From Ectocarpus siliculosus (lineage: Eukaryota; Sar; Phaeophyceae; Ectocarpales; Ectocarpaceae), in assembly GCA_000310025.1 (NCBI GenBank), contig FN649728.1, positions 2,816,412 to 2,880,411 on the forward strand: DNA of 64,000 bases, given 5' to 3'. Positions 11,096 to 22,400 of the stretch are shown one piece after another. The translations under genes were made by a program, and so were the position numbers. The notes under the pieces are model-generated. The model was not told the DNA's origin and did not search any database. It worked only from the letters and a program-made list of their open reading frames with translations. Numbering within the stretch: position 1 is the stretch's first letter; the number at the start of each line of letters is the position of its first letter.

Positions 11096-12742
11096 TGTGT
11101 GACCACGGGTTGGAGTAAACGGCACTAGTGCTGTGAGCGCTGATGTGAAGTGAAGACAAAAAAAAAAAAAATGACATCGAGAGACACTGGGTGGTTCGTC
11201 TCATGAAAACACTTGATCCTCGGTCTGGTAGGCAAGAATGCCGACGTGCTGGCACTTTCTGAGTTCCACCCTTCGCAAACTATGCGTGTGGTAGAGCCGC
11301 ACATGCATGTGTACAGCCGTAACCCCGACAAGCAACAGCAGAGAGCGCAACGCAAAGCGCAGCACGCCAACACCCAGCAGAGTGTATTTGTTGTTGTTGT
11401 TGTTTTTCTTCACATTAAACTCGTGTCAGTTGCTAATCCCAAAATCTAGCAAAGACTCGGCCCGTGGTCACAAAAATGCTAAAGCCATCAGAAGATCTAA
11501 AGAACACGCGCACACTATTAGCAAGAAAAGGGTACGCAAGCCCGAGGAGGTACACCTACAATCAATCCCTGCAGCACGTTTGCGTGCTCACAACTGAACT
11601 ACACGCCCACACACTACAATTCGACTACAACAGGCGGCATCACCCCCCTTGTCCCGCACTTCACCAAAATGAATGTTTGTCGACTACAGCGTACTGCTGT
11701 CTGAAGTGCTGTCTGTACAAAATAACACCATGGTGTATGGTGCACATCAAGCTCGGGGCATGCAGCTGCTGTCTGAAGTGCTGTCAGAATGGTCCCGTGG
11801 ACATACAATGAAGAAGAACAACCAACCAAAGCCATCATTGCAATTGACAATCGCCCGAATCTATCCAGATCATCTGTGTTAGACACAGCAGTGTAAACAT
11901 CGGCACTGACTAGGAATCGTTCCACATTGAAGAGGTCTTCCACGATGCAGGTACACAATTAAGGCACCCGGGTTATCCGCGCCATCTCTGCCGCGTCTCT
12001 CTACAAAACCAGTGACGTCATTACACACACCTAACACCTATATTCAGGAAAAAAAAACGAAAAATAATTGACGACACAAGAGATGTTTGTCCGTGCGACA
12101 CGGTTCGATGCCGTCCGCATGCTCCGGTTCCGCTGCTGCTGCTCCGGTGCCGCTGCTCCGGTGCCGCTTCTCCGGTGTCGCTGTGGCCAGTCCTAGCACG
12201 ACCAAATTCGACCCGCTCCGCTTCGTACACGATCTCGTTGCTGTCCTTCCCAGTCGGTTCCTCGCTTTCTCCCTCGTTGCACTTAGGGTTCTTGGTCTGA
12301 AAATTCTCGCGCCGAAGGGTCAACCAGCCCAGTCAGCTCGTCACCACCTGTCCCCTCCTCATTTGATGGCAAAACCAGGTTACTGAGACAGTACAGCTCC
12401 CTCTAGCAAGCATAGGGCCGTGTACATAGTGCCCGTCCACCTTTCTGATGGCGTCTGCCTCCGCGCACAAAGATGAGATGGGCATTGCAGCCTGCACCGA
12501 CGGCCTCGAGGCCCGCGCATCTGCACCTTTGTACCTGACGCACCAGTGCCGACCCAACTCCACCACTACGCACGCCTTGCGGCGGGTGCGCCGTAGCAAG
12601 AAGGTATCGGTCCCTTGAGGATGAGTCTAGCCCTGCTCGCTAGAAAGACCCCCCCCCTCGCTTTGGGTCATGCCTAAGCAAAACCTTGCCGAGGCAGCGA
12701 GGGGAAGAAGGGAGAGTGTATAGGGTAGGTTGCATAAGGTAT

Positions 12743-12922
12743 CACACCCCCTGGCCCGATTTTCAAAGTTCGATTATTCGGCAGGAAAAGCAGTGAAGGT
12801 GCCGAAAATGGCGGGAGGCGTTGGAACCGTCTTGTCGAGAGCTATCCAACAACGTTTCCTTTGATTTCAGCATCCCCTTCGTCGTGGAGTAATTAAGCTT
12901 TGGAAATCGTTCCAGGGGTGTG
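12743..12922. mobile_element. MITE-like element with terminal inverted repeats, copy 1
   Basis: The left end CACACCCCCTGGCCCGATTT continues TCAAAG. It is mirrored by the right end, whose reverse complement begins CACACCCCTGGAACGATTT and continues CCAAAG. The imperfect inverted repeats are about 30 bp long and enclose a core without coding capacity. The total is 180 bp. A second copy lies at 41500-41675. No clear target-site duplication is visible. It looks like a non-autonomous DNA transposon. Confidence 0.6.
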
Positions 12923-13640
12923 TGGAACCGTACGCAACCTACGGTACAAGCCCGGTCACGTCAAAGCAGCAGACGGCAGTATTTAATACAGGGGACAATT
13001 CGACGGCAGCCGCTGGCTAACAATGGGGCCCTACGCGTGCCAAGAGAGAATGCCTGCGCTGACTGTAGAGCACGGAGGCGGCCCGCTGCACACCTTGGGC
13101 AAGTCGCCGTCCGTGTCGTGTTTGGTGCCGAACCTACATGGAACAAGATACGAACTACGGAATTAACTAAATGATTCCACAGAGTTGCATCACGGCCTTG
13201 TGGCGAGAGCTATGCACGATTCACTTCACAGGAGTACTTCTCTCACCAGAGCTGTCAGTGCAATCGCTTGGGGCAGCGGCTTGTGCAGACGTTGCACCCA
13301 TAATTAGCGCTCGAGCGTGCCCCGGACTCTGCAAGGTCGACAAACACAACAAAGCGAAAAGATCGCGGCGCGCGGAAATGAGTTCAGCAGCAGCAGACAG
13401 CGAGCAGGAGGAGGCAGGTGTTGAAGTGGACCTATATGGGAGAGCTGCTGTTAGTGCTCTCGGCACTGTCGGTGCAGTCACGACACGCCTGTTCCTCGTG
13501 TCCCACAACCGTTCCAGTGGTGCGGCAACAAAAAAGCGGCATGATTCCGCGCACGGCAGCAAACGGGGACTACAGTACACTGCTGTAGACTGAAAACCTT
13601 TTGACGAACTCGGGTGTGTTGGCATTGTTGCAGGTTGCAC

Positions 13641-14047
13641 ACCTGAGGTTCCGCAGTAGTGTCCGCATCCTCTCCTCCAAGCTCTCCTCCTACTTCCACC
13701 AGGCGAGAGACAAGCTTCTGTAGAGCATCGTCGCTCATCTCGGACGATGACCCGTCCGACTCCGCCTGTGTTGGGTGTTGACATAATCGAAACCCACAAG
13801 CACGAGCGATTCAAGTGCTGCGCGCGAGGTTTTGAAATTTGAAAATTGTCCTTGATCCCCCGTCGCGTGCGCGCACATTGCAGCGGAACATCCTAGCAGC
13901 TTCTCTCAACGTTATTCCCGACTGATTAAGAAGGGTGTCACGTACCATGCTGTAAGCCCGTCCGCCTTGCTCTCCTTGATCTTCTCTGTCTCTCTCCTTG
14001 CCAAGGCCGGGTGTTGGCCGGCCAAAGCGTGGCAAAGCCCACGGCAT
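13641..14047 (-). CDS. Possible exons of an unrecognised minus-strand gene
   Basis: Two minus-strand frames look more coding-like than their surroundings. One at about 14047-13830 contains MVRDTLLNQSGITLREAARM. The other, at about 13770-13641, contains MSDDALQKLVSRLVEVGGE. It ends ACCTCAG followed by GTGTGC (a usable donor) and is preceded by an acceptor-like CAACACAG. I do not recognise either and could not link them confidently into one gene. Confidence 0.25.
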
Positions 14048-14200
14048 GCATACGACAGAACCATCGCAACCCTAATTGATTTCACGGTGCCCCCCGGAAC
14101 CGCCCTGAGTGAGGACACGTGCCTGGGCTTGTGCATGGCTTGCTGCTGGGTTAGCTTGAATGCGGCGGTACGACGCACAAGACCGAAACGGTAGAGCTAG

Positions 14201-16473
14201 GGTGCCTGCCATGAGCCATTCCGTACACACTGGAAAGGCGCTGGGAGTGGGAGGGAGCGATGGTCTACTCAAGGTATGCTCTCTCACAAGAACAACAGAC
14301 GGAACCCTTCGCTCTTCGTCTGTTGTTTACAGTCTACCCGTCCCCCCACATTTTGCCCAGCTCACACGGATCTTTGCCAGCGTTCCTCGGCATGCAACGG
14401 TGTCACGAGACCCTTCAATAGGCGTAGCAAAGTTGGCTGTATGTTTCGTTTGTTTTCTCCTCCGTTGGTTTGTGCGCACCGTTGCTCCTCCGTACGCACA
14501 TCATGTTCTCAGCTGCCCGTGTTTCCAACCAGTGCTGCACGGCTGAAAAAAAAACATGGCGGAGGAACAAGAACTATCGGTTTACACAGAAGAGCAGCGC
14601 GACAGGCGTACATCCACCCAAGGCAAAAGGCTCACAGCGGTAGACTATTCCAACAGCTATCTAGGGAACCAAGATTTACAAAATTCCGTCATCTGTAGGC
14701 TTCAAATTTGGCGGCGCAACCCGCGGCCCCGACCGCAAAAAAATGTGCTACTCGTATCTAGGCGGCGCAACCCCACTGCTGTGCACCCGCCAAAGAGACT
14801 AAGCACGAGAACGCGCCCACCACTTAATCAATCGCCGGGAATATTTGAGGGAAGACGAACTGGGCGCCAGAGAGTATATTGCACAAGAATTCAACTTGAT
14901 TAGTGCAGAGGGTCGAGAGATAGGCACGGATGAAATTGAAAACTTGCGTTCGCATACAGGCACCGCCGTGCTTATGCCCTGCCACGGCGGTGCTGGCTAC
15001 ACCGAGTTTGATCATGCTAGCTGTTGATCTTGTGGTTGTATATACATCACTTGGAATTGTTCTGCAATACGAACTGCAGGTGGAGTACTCTTCAATGGCG
15101 TCAGCTAGGTTTGAACTGAAATTGTTGTTGGGGTGCCCCCCTCTCCTGCTGCTGTTGTTGTTGCACCGCACACGCTGCTTGTGCCTGTTGACTCGGGACT
15201 CTCACCCACCCAGCAGCACAACTCTCCTGATTTCCGAAGAAAAACATACAAGGGTGGAGTAGCGACAATACCACGGCAGCTACACTAACAGTGAGTTTGG
15301 TCACTAATAGCTTTCTGCTATCTAATGTCGCACGCAGGCAACGGCCGGCCTATCTGCACCTTTAAGTACATGTATTTACTCTCAAAGTATGAATACGCAC
15401 TAGCATTCGGTGTGTCGAAAACGCGAGGAAATGCTTACACACGAGCACTGCACGCAACCCCGGGGGCCCCGAGTTGCCCAAACCTATCTATCTCCAAGGG
15501 CTGCCCTTCTTGCCGCACAAGTTTATTTACACAAGTTTATTTATTTGGTCCGAATAGCTGCGCCAGAAGTAAAGCTGGAGCAAGCAACGGTGGGAGCATG
15601 AACTCGAAAACAAATCGACCCTCTCTCTGCGACAATAACACGAGCAAACAAGAGAGCGGGCAGCAGTCGCCTCCGCCTTTGATCGTCCACTTGGCTCTGG
15701 AAATGACTTCGTTCAATATAGTAAGAAACAAGCTCCCTCGAGGTGCCAACACCAAGATGATACCAAGTTCGTCAAGAAACATGCATGCCCGAACAGAATG
15801 ATACAACAAAAAACATGTTTATCGCCAGTGCAAACGACACGGGCCCGACACGCCCTCGCCCCGATAGGTTCCAGGCAGTTTGCCGAAAAAACGCGAAGAA
15901 GAAAATGCCATGCCAACAAACACGGACACCCAGCGTGGTCGAAAAAAAGAAGCCTCCTCCGCCCGTCCGTCTCCCTGAGCACCTAGGTACGAAAATTGGT
16001 CGGGCGAAAACGCGTAATCTAGCCGGCTGTTCAGCGTACGGCTTCTGCTCCTACGACTGATAATCTGCCACCCCTGGTCGTCGTATTTGCCGCAAGCACC
16101 CAACGAAACGCAATTGAAGCACGGACCTGATGAACCACCAAGAACGACGCGCAATATATGGCATTGGCAACATGGGTTAGAATAAATCAGATCACATGCA
16201 CCCCATAAGAGACTAGAGCAAGAGAAAGGCAGCGCCGCTTATCGGTCTTTCGTTACGATGTGGAGATCTGACGTGCAAGAATGCCCGTCACGACACCCCG
16301 AACCCCGAGCCAAGTCCCTCAAGGCATGCTACATGCACCCGCCTGAACAAGTAGCCAGATCTCGGTTCCAGGCGTCTTTAACGATGTCCGCAACACCATC
16401 ATTTGTGTCTGCGTCACTCCACATCGGGTCGACGCCCTTGTCGCTCAACCCGTCAGATTCCTCACCGCTGGAG
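14201..16473. other. Gene-poor stretch with one coding-like fragment
   Basis: Most of it shows nothing recognisable. One plus-strand fragment at about 14806-15027 reads like protein (INRREYLREDELGAREYIAQ, then FNLISAEGREIGTDEIENL). It is bounded on the left by an in-frame stop and has no clear splice partners. It may be an isolated exon or a decayed gene. Confidence 0.35.
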
Positions 16474-16857
16474 CTATGTAGATTCGGCCGAATCCCACTT
16501 CATCAAATCGTCGAGTGCGCCGACCGAACCGTTGCCGTTTTCGTCCGACTCGGCGTCCTCCAGCTCTGCGTTCTTCGATTCCGCGTCCTCGACGGAGGAA
16601 AAGTCGTTGCTCGTAGGTGACTCGTGGGTCCCCACCTCAACGCCGTTCTGTTCCACTCCGTGCGATTCCTGCTGCTTCCTCGAGGCTCACTCTCCGCATC
16701 GGCTCGAACAATTGTACCAGCTGCCCGCACGACGTATATCCTAGCGTCTGCGTCCTCCTTGCCCTTCTCGACTAGCCCTAAGCATCGACTCGAGAGACCC
16801 CGCCTTTTCTGCGTTCGGGTTGGATGCTCGTCCCGAAGGGAGTTCCGAAGAGGAAAA

Positions 16858-17178
16858 TTATCGCTCGCGTGCGTCTCCCTTTGCTCCATCTACTCCAACT
16901 AGACTAATCGTGAAGTGCTCGCGGGCTCCGCGGCCATGCTGGTAAACAAGTCCTGGACGAGTTTTCTTTGGGTATCTCCCTTGTAGATCCTCCATACAAC
17001 CGACCTTCGCGCATTCAGCAGCTAGCCAATCGGCGACGTCCTGCCAGCAAAGGATCTCGCCTCGACCGAGGACTTCATCCACCATCGCGCGCACCGTGCC
17101 CAACGGGTCAGGTGGCGTCGGCGCCTCGCCCCCCAATCCACATGCAGTGTTCCTGGGTGCTCTGGCTGTTTCGTCCAT
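16858..17178 (-). CDS. Hypothetical protein, 106 aa, beside the telomeric array
   Basis: An ATG at 17178, with an in-frame stop three codons upstream, opens a 106-codon frame ending at TAA. The protein has balanced composition, including VRAMVDEVLGRGEILCWQDV and DWLAAECAKVGCMEDLQGRY. It resembles a small folded, helical domain and does not look like random translation. I do not recognise the family. A second, very acidic frame follows in the same register at about 16656-16474 (EDAESKNAELEDAESDENG...MKWDSAEST). It is separated from the first by stops, so either an intron removes 16857 to about 16680 or the gene is broken. No strong donor was found. The start is 170 bp from the interstitial telomeric block. 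Confidence 0.4.
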   Translation of the reverse strand: MDETARAPRNTACGLGGEAPTPPDPLGTVRAMVDEVLGRGEILCWQDVADWLAAECAKVGCMEDLQGRYPKKTRPGLVYQHGRGAREHFTISLVGVDGAKGDARER

Positions 17179-17347
17179 CTCTCTTCATGCCATTCAACCG
17201 GTCCCGATAGCAACGGCCGCACCACCAAACACTTCGCTCACTGGTGCACTCCCCACCGAGACATGATCACCTGCAGCATCCATGGGATGCCATCTTACGC
17301 GGCTCTTGTCCGATTTCCGGTACACCCACAATTACTGCAAACGCTCA

Positions 17348-17499
17348 GGGTTAGGTAACCTAACCCTAACCTAACCCTAACTCTAACCCTAACCCTAACC
17401 CTAACCCTAACCCTAACCCTAACCCTAACCCTAACCCTAACCCTAACCCTAACCCTAACCCTAACCCTATCCCTTACCCTAACCCTAACCCTAACCCTA
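17348..17499. repeat. Interstitial telomeric array (CCCTAA)n with a short inverted junction
   Basis: About 24 units of CCCTAA run from 17356 to 17499, with a few variants (CTAACT, CCCTAT, CCCTTA) near the ends. Immediately left is GGGTTAGG (17348-17355), the opposite strand of the same repeat. It forms an 8-bp inverted arm (GGGTTAGG-TAA-CCTAACCC), the orientation expected at a head-to-head telomere join. Two further isolated units lie near 18871-18883. TTAGGG is the usual telomere repeat in many eukaryotes, including brown algae. Confidence 0.95.
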
Positions 17500-19474
17500 T
17501 GCCTTTGGAACGTCGCATCCTCCCAATCTACTTCTCACGTATAGTTTCTTATTTGGCTAAATAATACAACACAACGAATGGTCGTCATGCCGCTTAACTA
17601 GAAAGAAAGCTCGGTGTGGCCATTGGTGTGGCGAAATAATGACCACTCTCTCCCCAAAAAAAATGCACTGTTCAGCTAGGTAGGGGGGTGGGAACACGGA
17701 AGGAGCAGCGGTGGGACGTTTCTTATTGGGCACGCTCCTTCAGCTACCCCTTGTTTCTTACAATGTCGTGGGGGTATCGCACCATCATGTTTCTTATTGG
17801 GACGTTTCTTGTGTTGTGGCCGAGGTTGAGGTGTGTTTCTTAGCCATTTCTTATTTTCGGTAAAAATTTGAGCCTATTTTTCTGAACAGATTTTTGCTTA
17901 ACTGCGGGCCCGTGCTGTACACCTTCGACGGTACGCTGCTGTGGATGGCACCAGATTTGAGGGTTTCAACCTCTCTCGGGAGGGAACCATTTGAAATTCT
18001 GTGTGGTGGAAAGCGATGTATTCGTGAGAGAATCAACATCGTACGTGGGAAGGGACTGCTGAATCCCTCTCGCTTCAACAATCGAAGGCAAAGCACCTTG
18101 ACAGCAGCAGCAGTGAGAGGGAAGTTGGAAAATACTCCGGAGTATGTAGGTGTACAGCAGCAGTATTCTTCGATTTTCAGTTTTAGGGACGCAACAACGG
18201 AAGGTTGTTACTACCAACCAAGGGTGGCCCGGCCGCCTGCCTTTCGCCTGTGGAGAAAAAAACACAGGCCAAGGTGTGACTCGAGCACACGGCGGGACGA
18301 GGCACAAGTTGTGCGCAACCACATTACTGTACACCAGATAAGACCCGTACATACAAAAAGACAGAGAGGGAGAGGAGAGAGAGAGAGAGAGAGGAAGAGA
18401 GGAAGAGACAGACAGGCAGGGCAGAAGCAGTGTAAAGGCGAGACCGCCTTGGTTGCTGCGCAATAACCCTCTGTTTTCTTTTCCGTTACACGCGTACCAA
18501 TGGGCTCGTCTGTGTAGCACAAGTCCTTTTTCGTTTGTTTTTCCTCCTCTCTGCCCGCACGCAAGGGAACCCAGCAAAATTTCATTCATTCATACAAATT
18601 CAAGTCAACAAGCAACTTCCAACATCGGGCACGCGATGGGAATAGTAGTGCAGAAAAAACACAGGGGTGACTACCCAACGCCAACATAGTCCTTCTACAC
18701 CTTCCCAGCGTAACACACAGACAGTCAGACACCCACGATGGCCACCAAATTGTCTTGTAGAGCCTGCTTCCCACAGGGGAGAGTTCGCTGTATGCTGGTC
18801 GGGGAATCGTATATACACAGGTAGTGTGACGGCTAACCCTATGCATCCATTGACATTTTTTTGTCCAGCGAACCCTAACCCTAGACGATATAGAGCCAGT
18901 TGTTATATCGTTATATCTGGCTGTCCGATAGGAATGCGTATCGCGTCTCTCTGTGACAGCAGTACACTTGCGATGATTGCCGGATGTTTGTGTTTGCTCC
19001 TCTGCTGCTAACCTTGTGTTCACACCACGTTTCCAAGACCGTGTTGTTGATGGTTTCGCTGTGCTGCATCAAACCCGCCAGAGGCGAATGTTTCCTGTTT
19101 ACTACAGAACGCGCCACCACGTAGGAACCTATAATTATGCTAGAAATGGCCGCTATATAGTTGTTTTTGTGTAGGGGTTCTTATCCGGGCTCACAAAATG
19201 ATGCTGTATTCTTTAGTAGGTTTTCGAGTAGGGATTCCTTACTGGGCTCACAAAAAATAATGCTCAAGGTCTGTAGGGTTTGATATATTCGAGGCCCAAA
19301 TTCCGAAGTGCGTCTGGTAAGTTCTTCAGCGCGGGCGCAAGCTGTGCTGCGGGTTCACCATTCGTACTCGACGCTGGAGCATGCTAGAGAATCGCACGCA
19401 GACCAAGCGCCCACTCCAGGCGATGCCTGAGGTTGTGTGCCCCTCGCCCTTCCTTGGCTGCTTTCGCTTCACAG
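17500..19474. other. Intergenic, repeat-bearing; 5' region of the transporter gene
   Basis: It contains a repeated TTTCTTATTGGG motif near 17720-17800, the second SINE-like body and a GA-rich run at 18365-18412. No coding exon was recognised. The start exon of the nucleotide-sugar transporter should be in its right part, but I could not identify it. Confidence 0.4.
18001..18098 (+). mobile_element. SINE-like element, body fragment, copy 2
   Basis: This is homologous to the body at 10981-11066. Aligned pieces are GTGGAAAGCG...TTCGTG against GTGGATAGCG...TTCGTG, and CTCTCGCTTCAACAATCGAA followed by GGCAAAGCACC against CTTCTCGCATTAAAAATCGA followed by AGGCAACGTACC. The tRNA-like head is degraded or absent. 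Short reverse-frame peptides of the two copies also resemble each other (CLRLLKREGFSS and CLRFLMREEFST). Confidence 0.5.
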
Positions 19475-22400
19475 GGAGCTGCACTCACGACGCTCGTCCT
19501 GCAGAACTCAGCGCTGGCGATGGTGATGCGCTACACGCGCGTGTCCGGCAAACAAGCCGATATGTACATATCTACCACCGCCGTAGTGATGGCCGAGATG
19601 GTCAAGGTCGCGGTGGCTCTCGCGATGCAGTTTAAGGTCAGAGCAACGTTCCGAGTCGTTGGAAATGGAAGGAGAAAGGCGGCGTTGTTCCCCCCCATCT
19701 TCTGGTTGGGGTACCGCTTGATTTTTTTCATATGGGAGAGTCCGCATCCTAGCCTTTGTGCTTGTTAATTTGGACGATGCTGTTCGTGCTATGCTTTTCA
19801 TTGTTGTGCTGTGCTCGCTGATGCTAAGGGAGGCCTGGCGAATCGATCAGCTCCACTGCCTTGTATTATACATTGATTTTGTTGGTAAGGTGTACAAGGG
19901 AGTGGCCGAGACACAGCTACGGCACCATACATGCTGTCACTTGGAGAACCTCGGCAATCAAACCGCCGTTGAGTTGTTCTTGTTTACTATGCGCTGCAAC
20001 GTTGCCGGTACGAAACGCTCGTGTACATGCATACCTACCTCTTATCTGGTACCAGCGTAAGCGAGTCAAAGTCAACTGTTGCGCGCAAACAAGGGCACAA
20101 AGCGCGTTTGACCTTGCAAGAATCTGCGGAACAACATGAATTTGACACAAATGCCGATAAGCCCCCAAGCCTGAACAAGCTCCCTCTGCGACAATGCTGG
20201 TATGACGTCGACGGCGGCTGTCCAGACGGAGGGCTCAGTGAGTGCCGTCATCAACAGCGTTCGAGTAAACACCGTTGGCAACCCGGTGCAGTACTTCAAG
20301 ATGGGGGTTCCCGCTCTTCTGTACACTATTCAGGTGAGGGTGGTGATGAACAAGTCGCCAGGTGATGTCTGCCTCGATGGCGGGAGAAGAAGCGATACGT
20401 TGAACGGATAGAAATCTGTGATGTTCGATGGATGTCCGTCCCCTTTCGCCCGCAGCCTGCGGCTGGCAGTCCAGCAGTGGTGCAGAGAGGATGTACGACC
20501 TGTCGGCGTATGCTCCTGTTGTCGCTCGCGAAAAAGTCGAAATTCAAGGCGTCCAGACGGGTGATCACGGTCGTTTCGTAGGCTCGCCATAGCTCCTGTC
20601 GCGTTGGACTCCCAAGTCGAAGTTGTGGGGAAGGGTAGGCTTTGTTCGCCCTCGTGACCGCTTGGTTGGGCAGGTATAAGCCTTTTTCGTTAAGCATTGT
20701 TTCGCGCCTGCCGCCCGGTGAACCGGGACGCCGCTGCAGAATAACCTCGCGTACGTGGCAACGAACAGCCTGGATGGGCCCACCTACCAGATCATCTGCC
20801 AGAGCAAGATCCCCATCACGGCCCTGTTGTCCGTCATCATCCTTGGAAAATCTCTGTCCAGCAGGCAATGGGTATCGCTAGCAGTTCTCACGTGTGGAGT
20901 GGGTTTGGTTCAGACATCTGGGTCCGATTCGGCCGGCAAGGTACGCGATGAGGGGTACTGTATACCGCAGACGTGGTGCCTGTGAGGCCTTGGCGTATCA
21001 GTGATCGAGTTTGGCCGGTGCACCGGGGTTATGTATGTAAGAAATGTTCTTTGCTGCTGGATTGCAGAGGAAATGCGCATCGGACCTGACGCAAGTGATG
21101 CCGGCAGTATCTGGATTCAGGAACCAACAGCCTGACGCTAAACATTCCTGCGGAGCAGGTGTCCAGCAAGCGCCCTGCCGAGATGACGCAGGTTTGGTTC
21201 ATGCTCGACCCTTGCAAATGACGTCGTGTGTGTTGGCGCTGTTTACGTTTGTTTCCCAGGTCAGCAACGCGACAACGTCGAATTCCTTGATAGGGTTTGC
21301 CAGCGCGGTGATGGTCTGCGTTTGCTCAGGCCTAGCCGGAGTGTTCTTCGAGCTCATGATCAAGGTAAAGGGCGCGGGTTGTATGAGGCCCAAAACCCTC
21401 GGGTTTGTTTGGTTGTCCCCCTACTGTCCATCTTGCTGGGCCTCGCGACGCTAAACGCTTCGTGTCCTCTTTGTAAGCTTTCCGCGTGCCAATGCCCCGC
21501 GGTTTTACGAGACACTGTCGGTATTCCTAATAGCTTAGTGGGCGGTTACTACAGACCTGCAGAGTCGTTCGCCGGGAAAAACTAACATTTGTTTGGTTGT
21601 CCCCCTCTCGTCCATCTTGCTGGGCCTCGCGGCGCTAAACGCTTTGTGTCCTCCTTGTAAGCTTTCCGCGTGCCAATGCCCCGCGGTTTTACGAGACGCT
21701 GTCGGTAGTCCTAATATCTTAGTGGACGGTTACTACAGACCTGCAGAGTCGTTCACCGGGAAAAACTATCTAGACGGGGGGAATCAACCGATCTCTGACA
21801 TTTCCGACTTGCCTACGTTCGGCCAACGCACGCTTTCTCGTCGTGTTGAGGTATCGTTGGGGTTTCATGATGTTTTATCGGAACATTCTTTCACTTAGCT
21901 GCGGGTTTGGATCGTTGTTCCCGGAGCTTGGACCCCATAACTAAATCCCCGCATCACCGTGCTGCCTGAGCCCTTGGGCTCCCGTGCTTAGTCTACCCGC
22001 CCAAAACGCGACTCGTAATGTACACGGTCATGGATAGCTCGGATGACAAACACAATCGCTGCTGGCTCCGCCAAGATACGAGGGTCATATCCTCTAAAAC
22101 GCGCTCAGCACCCGTACCTATTATTTCGTGACGCAAATGCTGGCTCGCTTACTGCTTAGCTCCATGTCCCGTCGTTATCGTGGGGTGTTTGTTCCAGACG
22201 GGGGGCTCGAACAACAAGGAGGGTCCCGCCGCGTCTCTGTGGATGCGAAACATCCAGCTCGGGTCTTTCAGTTTGTTGCTCGGCGTCCTGGCCGTGGTGG
22301 TCAACGACGGAGCGGAGGTCATGGCTCGCGGGTTCTTCTCGGGGTACAGCCCCATGGTGTGGCTGTGCATTTCGTTACACTCGCTGGGGGGTCTTGCGGT

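Larger units (their letters stand above)
9845..12742. other. Repeat-rich, gene-poor stretch
   Basis: It should contain the 5' end and promoter of CEP70, which I could not locate. It holds a GA microsatellite, a SINE-like element and compound CTG/CCG repeats near 12120-12185. A 20-bp sequence containing CTGTCTGAAGTGCTGTC recurs about 71 bp apart near 11700 and 11770. No protein exon is convincing. Confidence 0.5.

Noticed and set aside
12021-12599. Overlapping open frames of about 90-100 codons on both strands
   Set aside because: Part derives from compound CTG/CCG repeats; the minus frame at 12599-12333 is not random-looking but has no recognised motif, start context or splice partners.
15101-15304. 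Small secreted Gln-rich protein on the minus strand
   Set aside because: The hydrophobic start looks like a signal peptide, but the initiating codon is GTG, the Gln run comes from a CAA/CAG microsatellite, and there is no supporting context.
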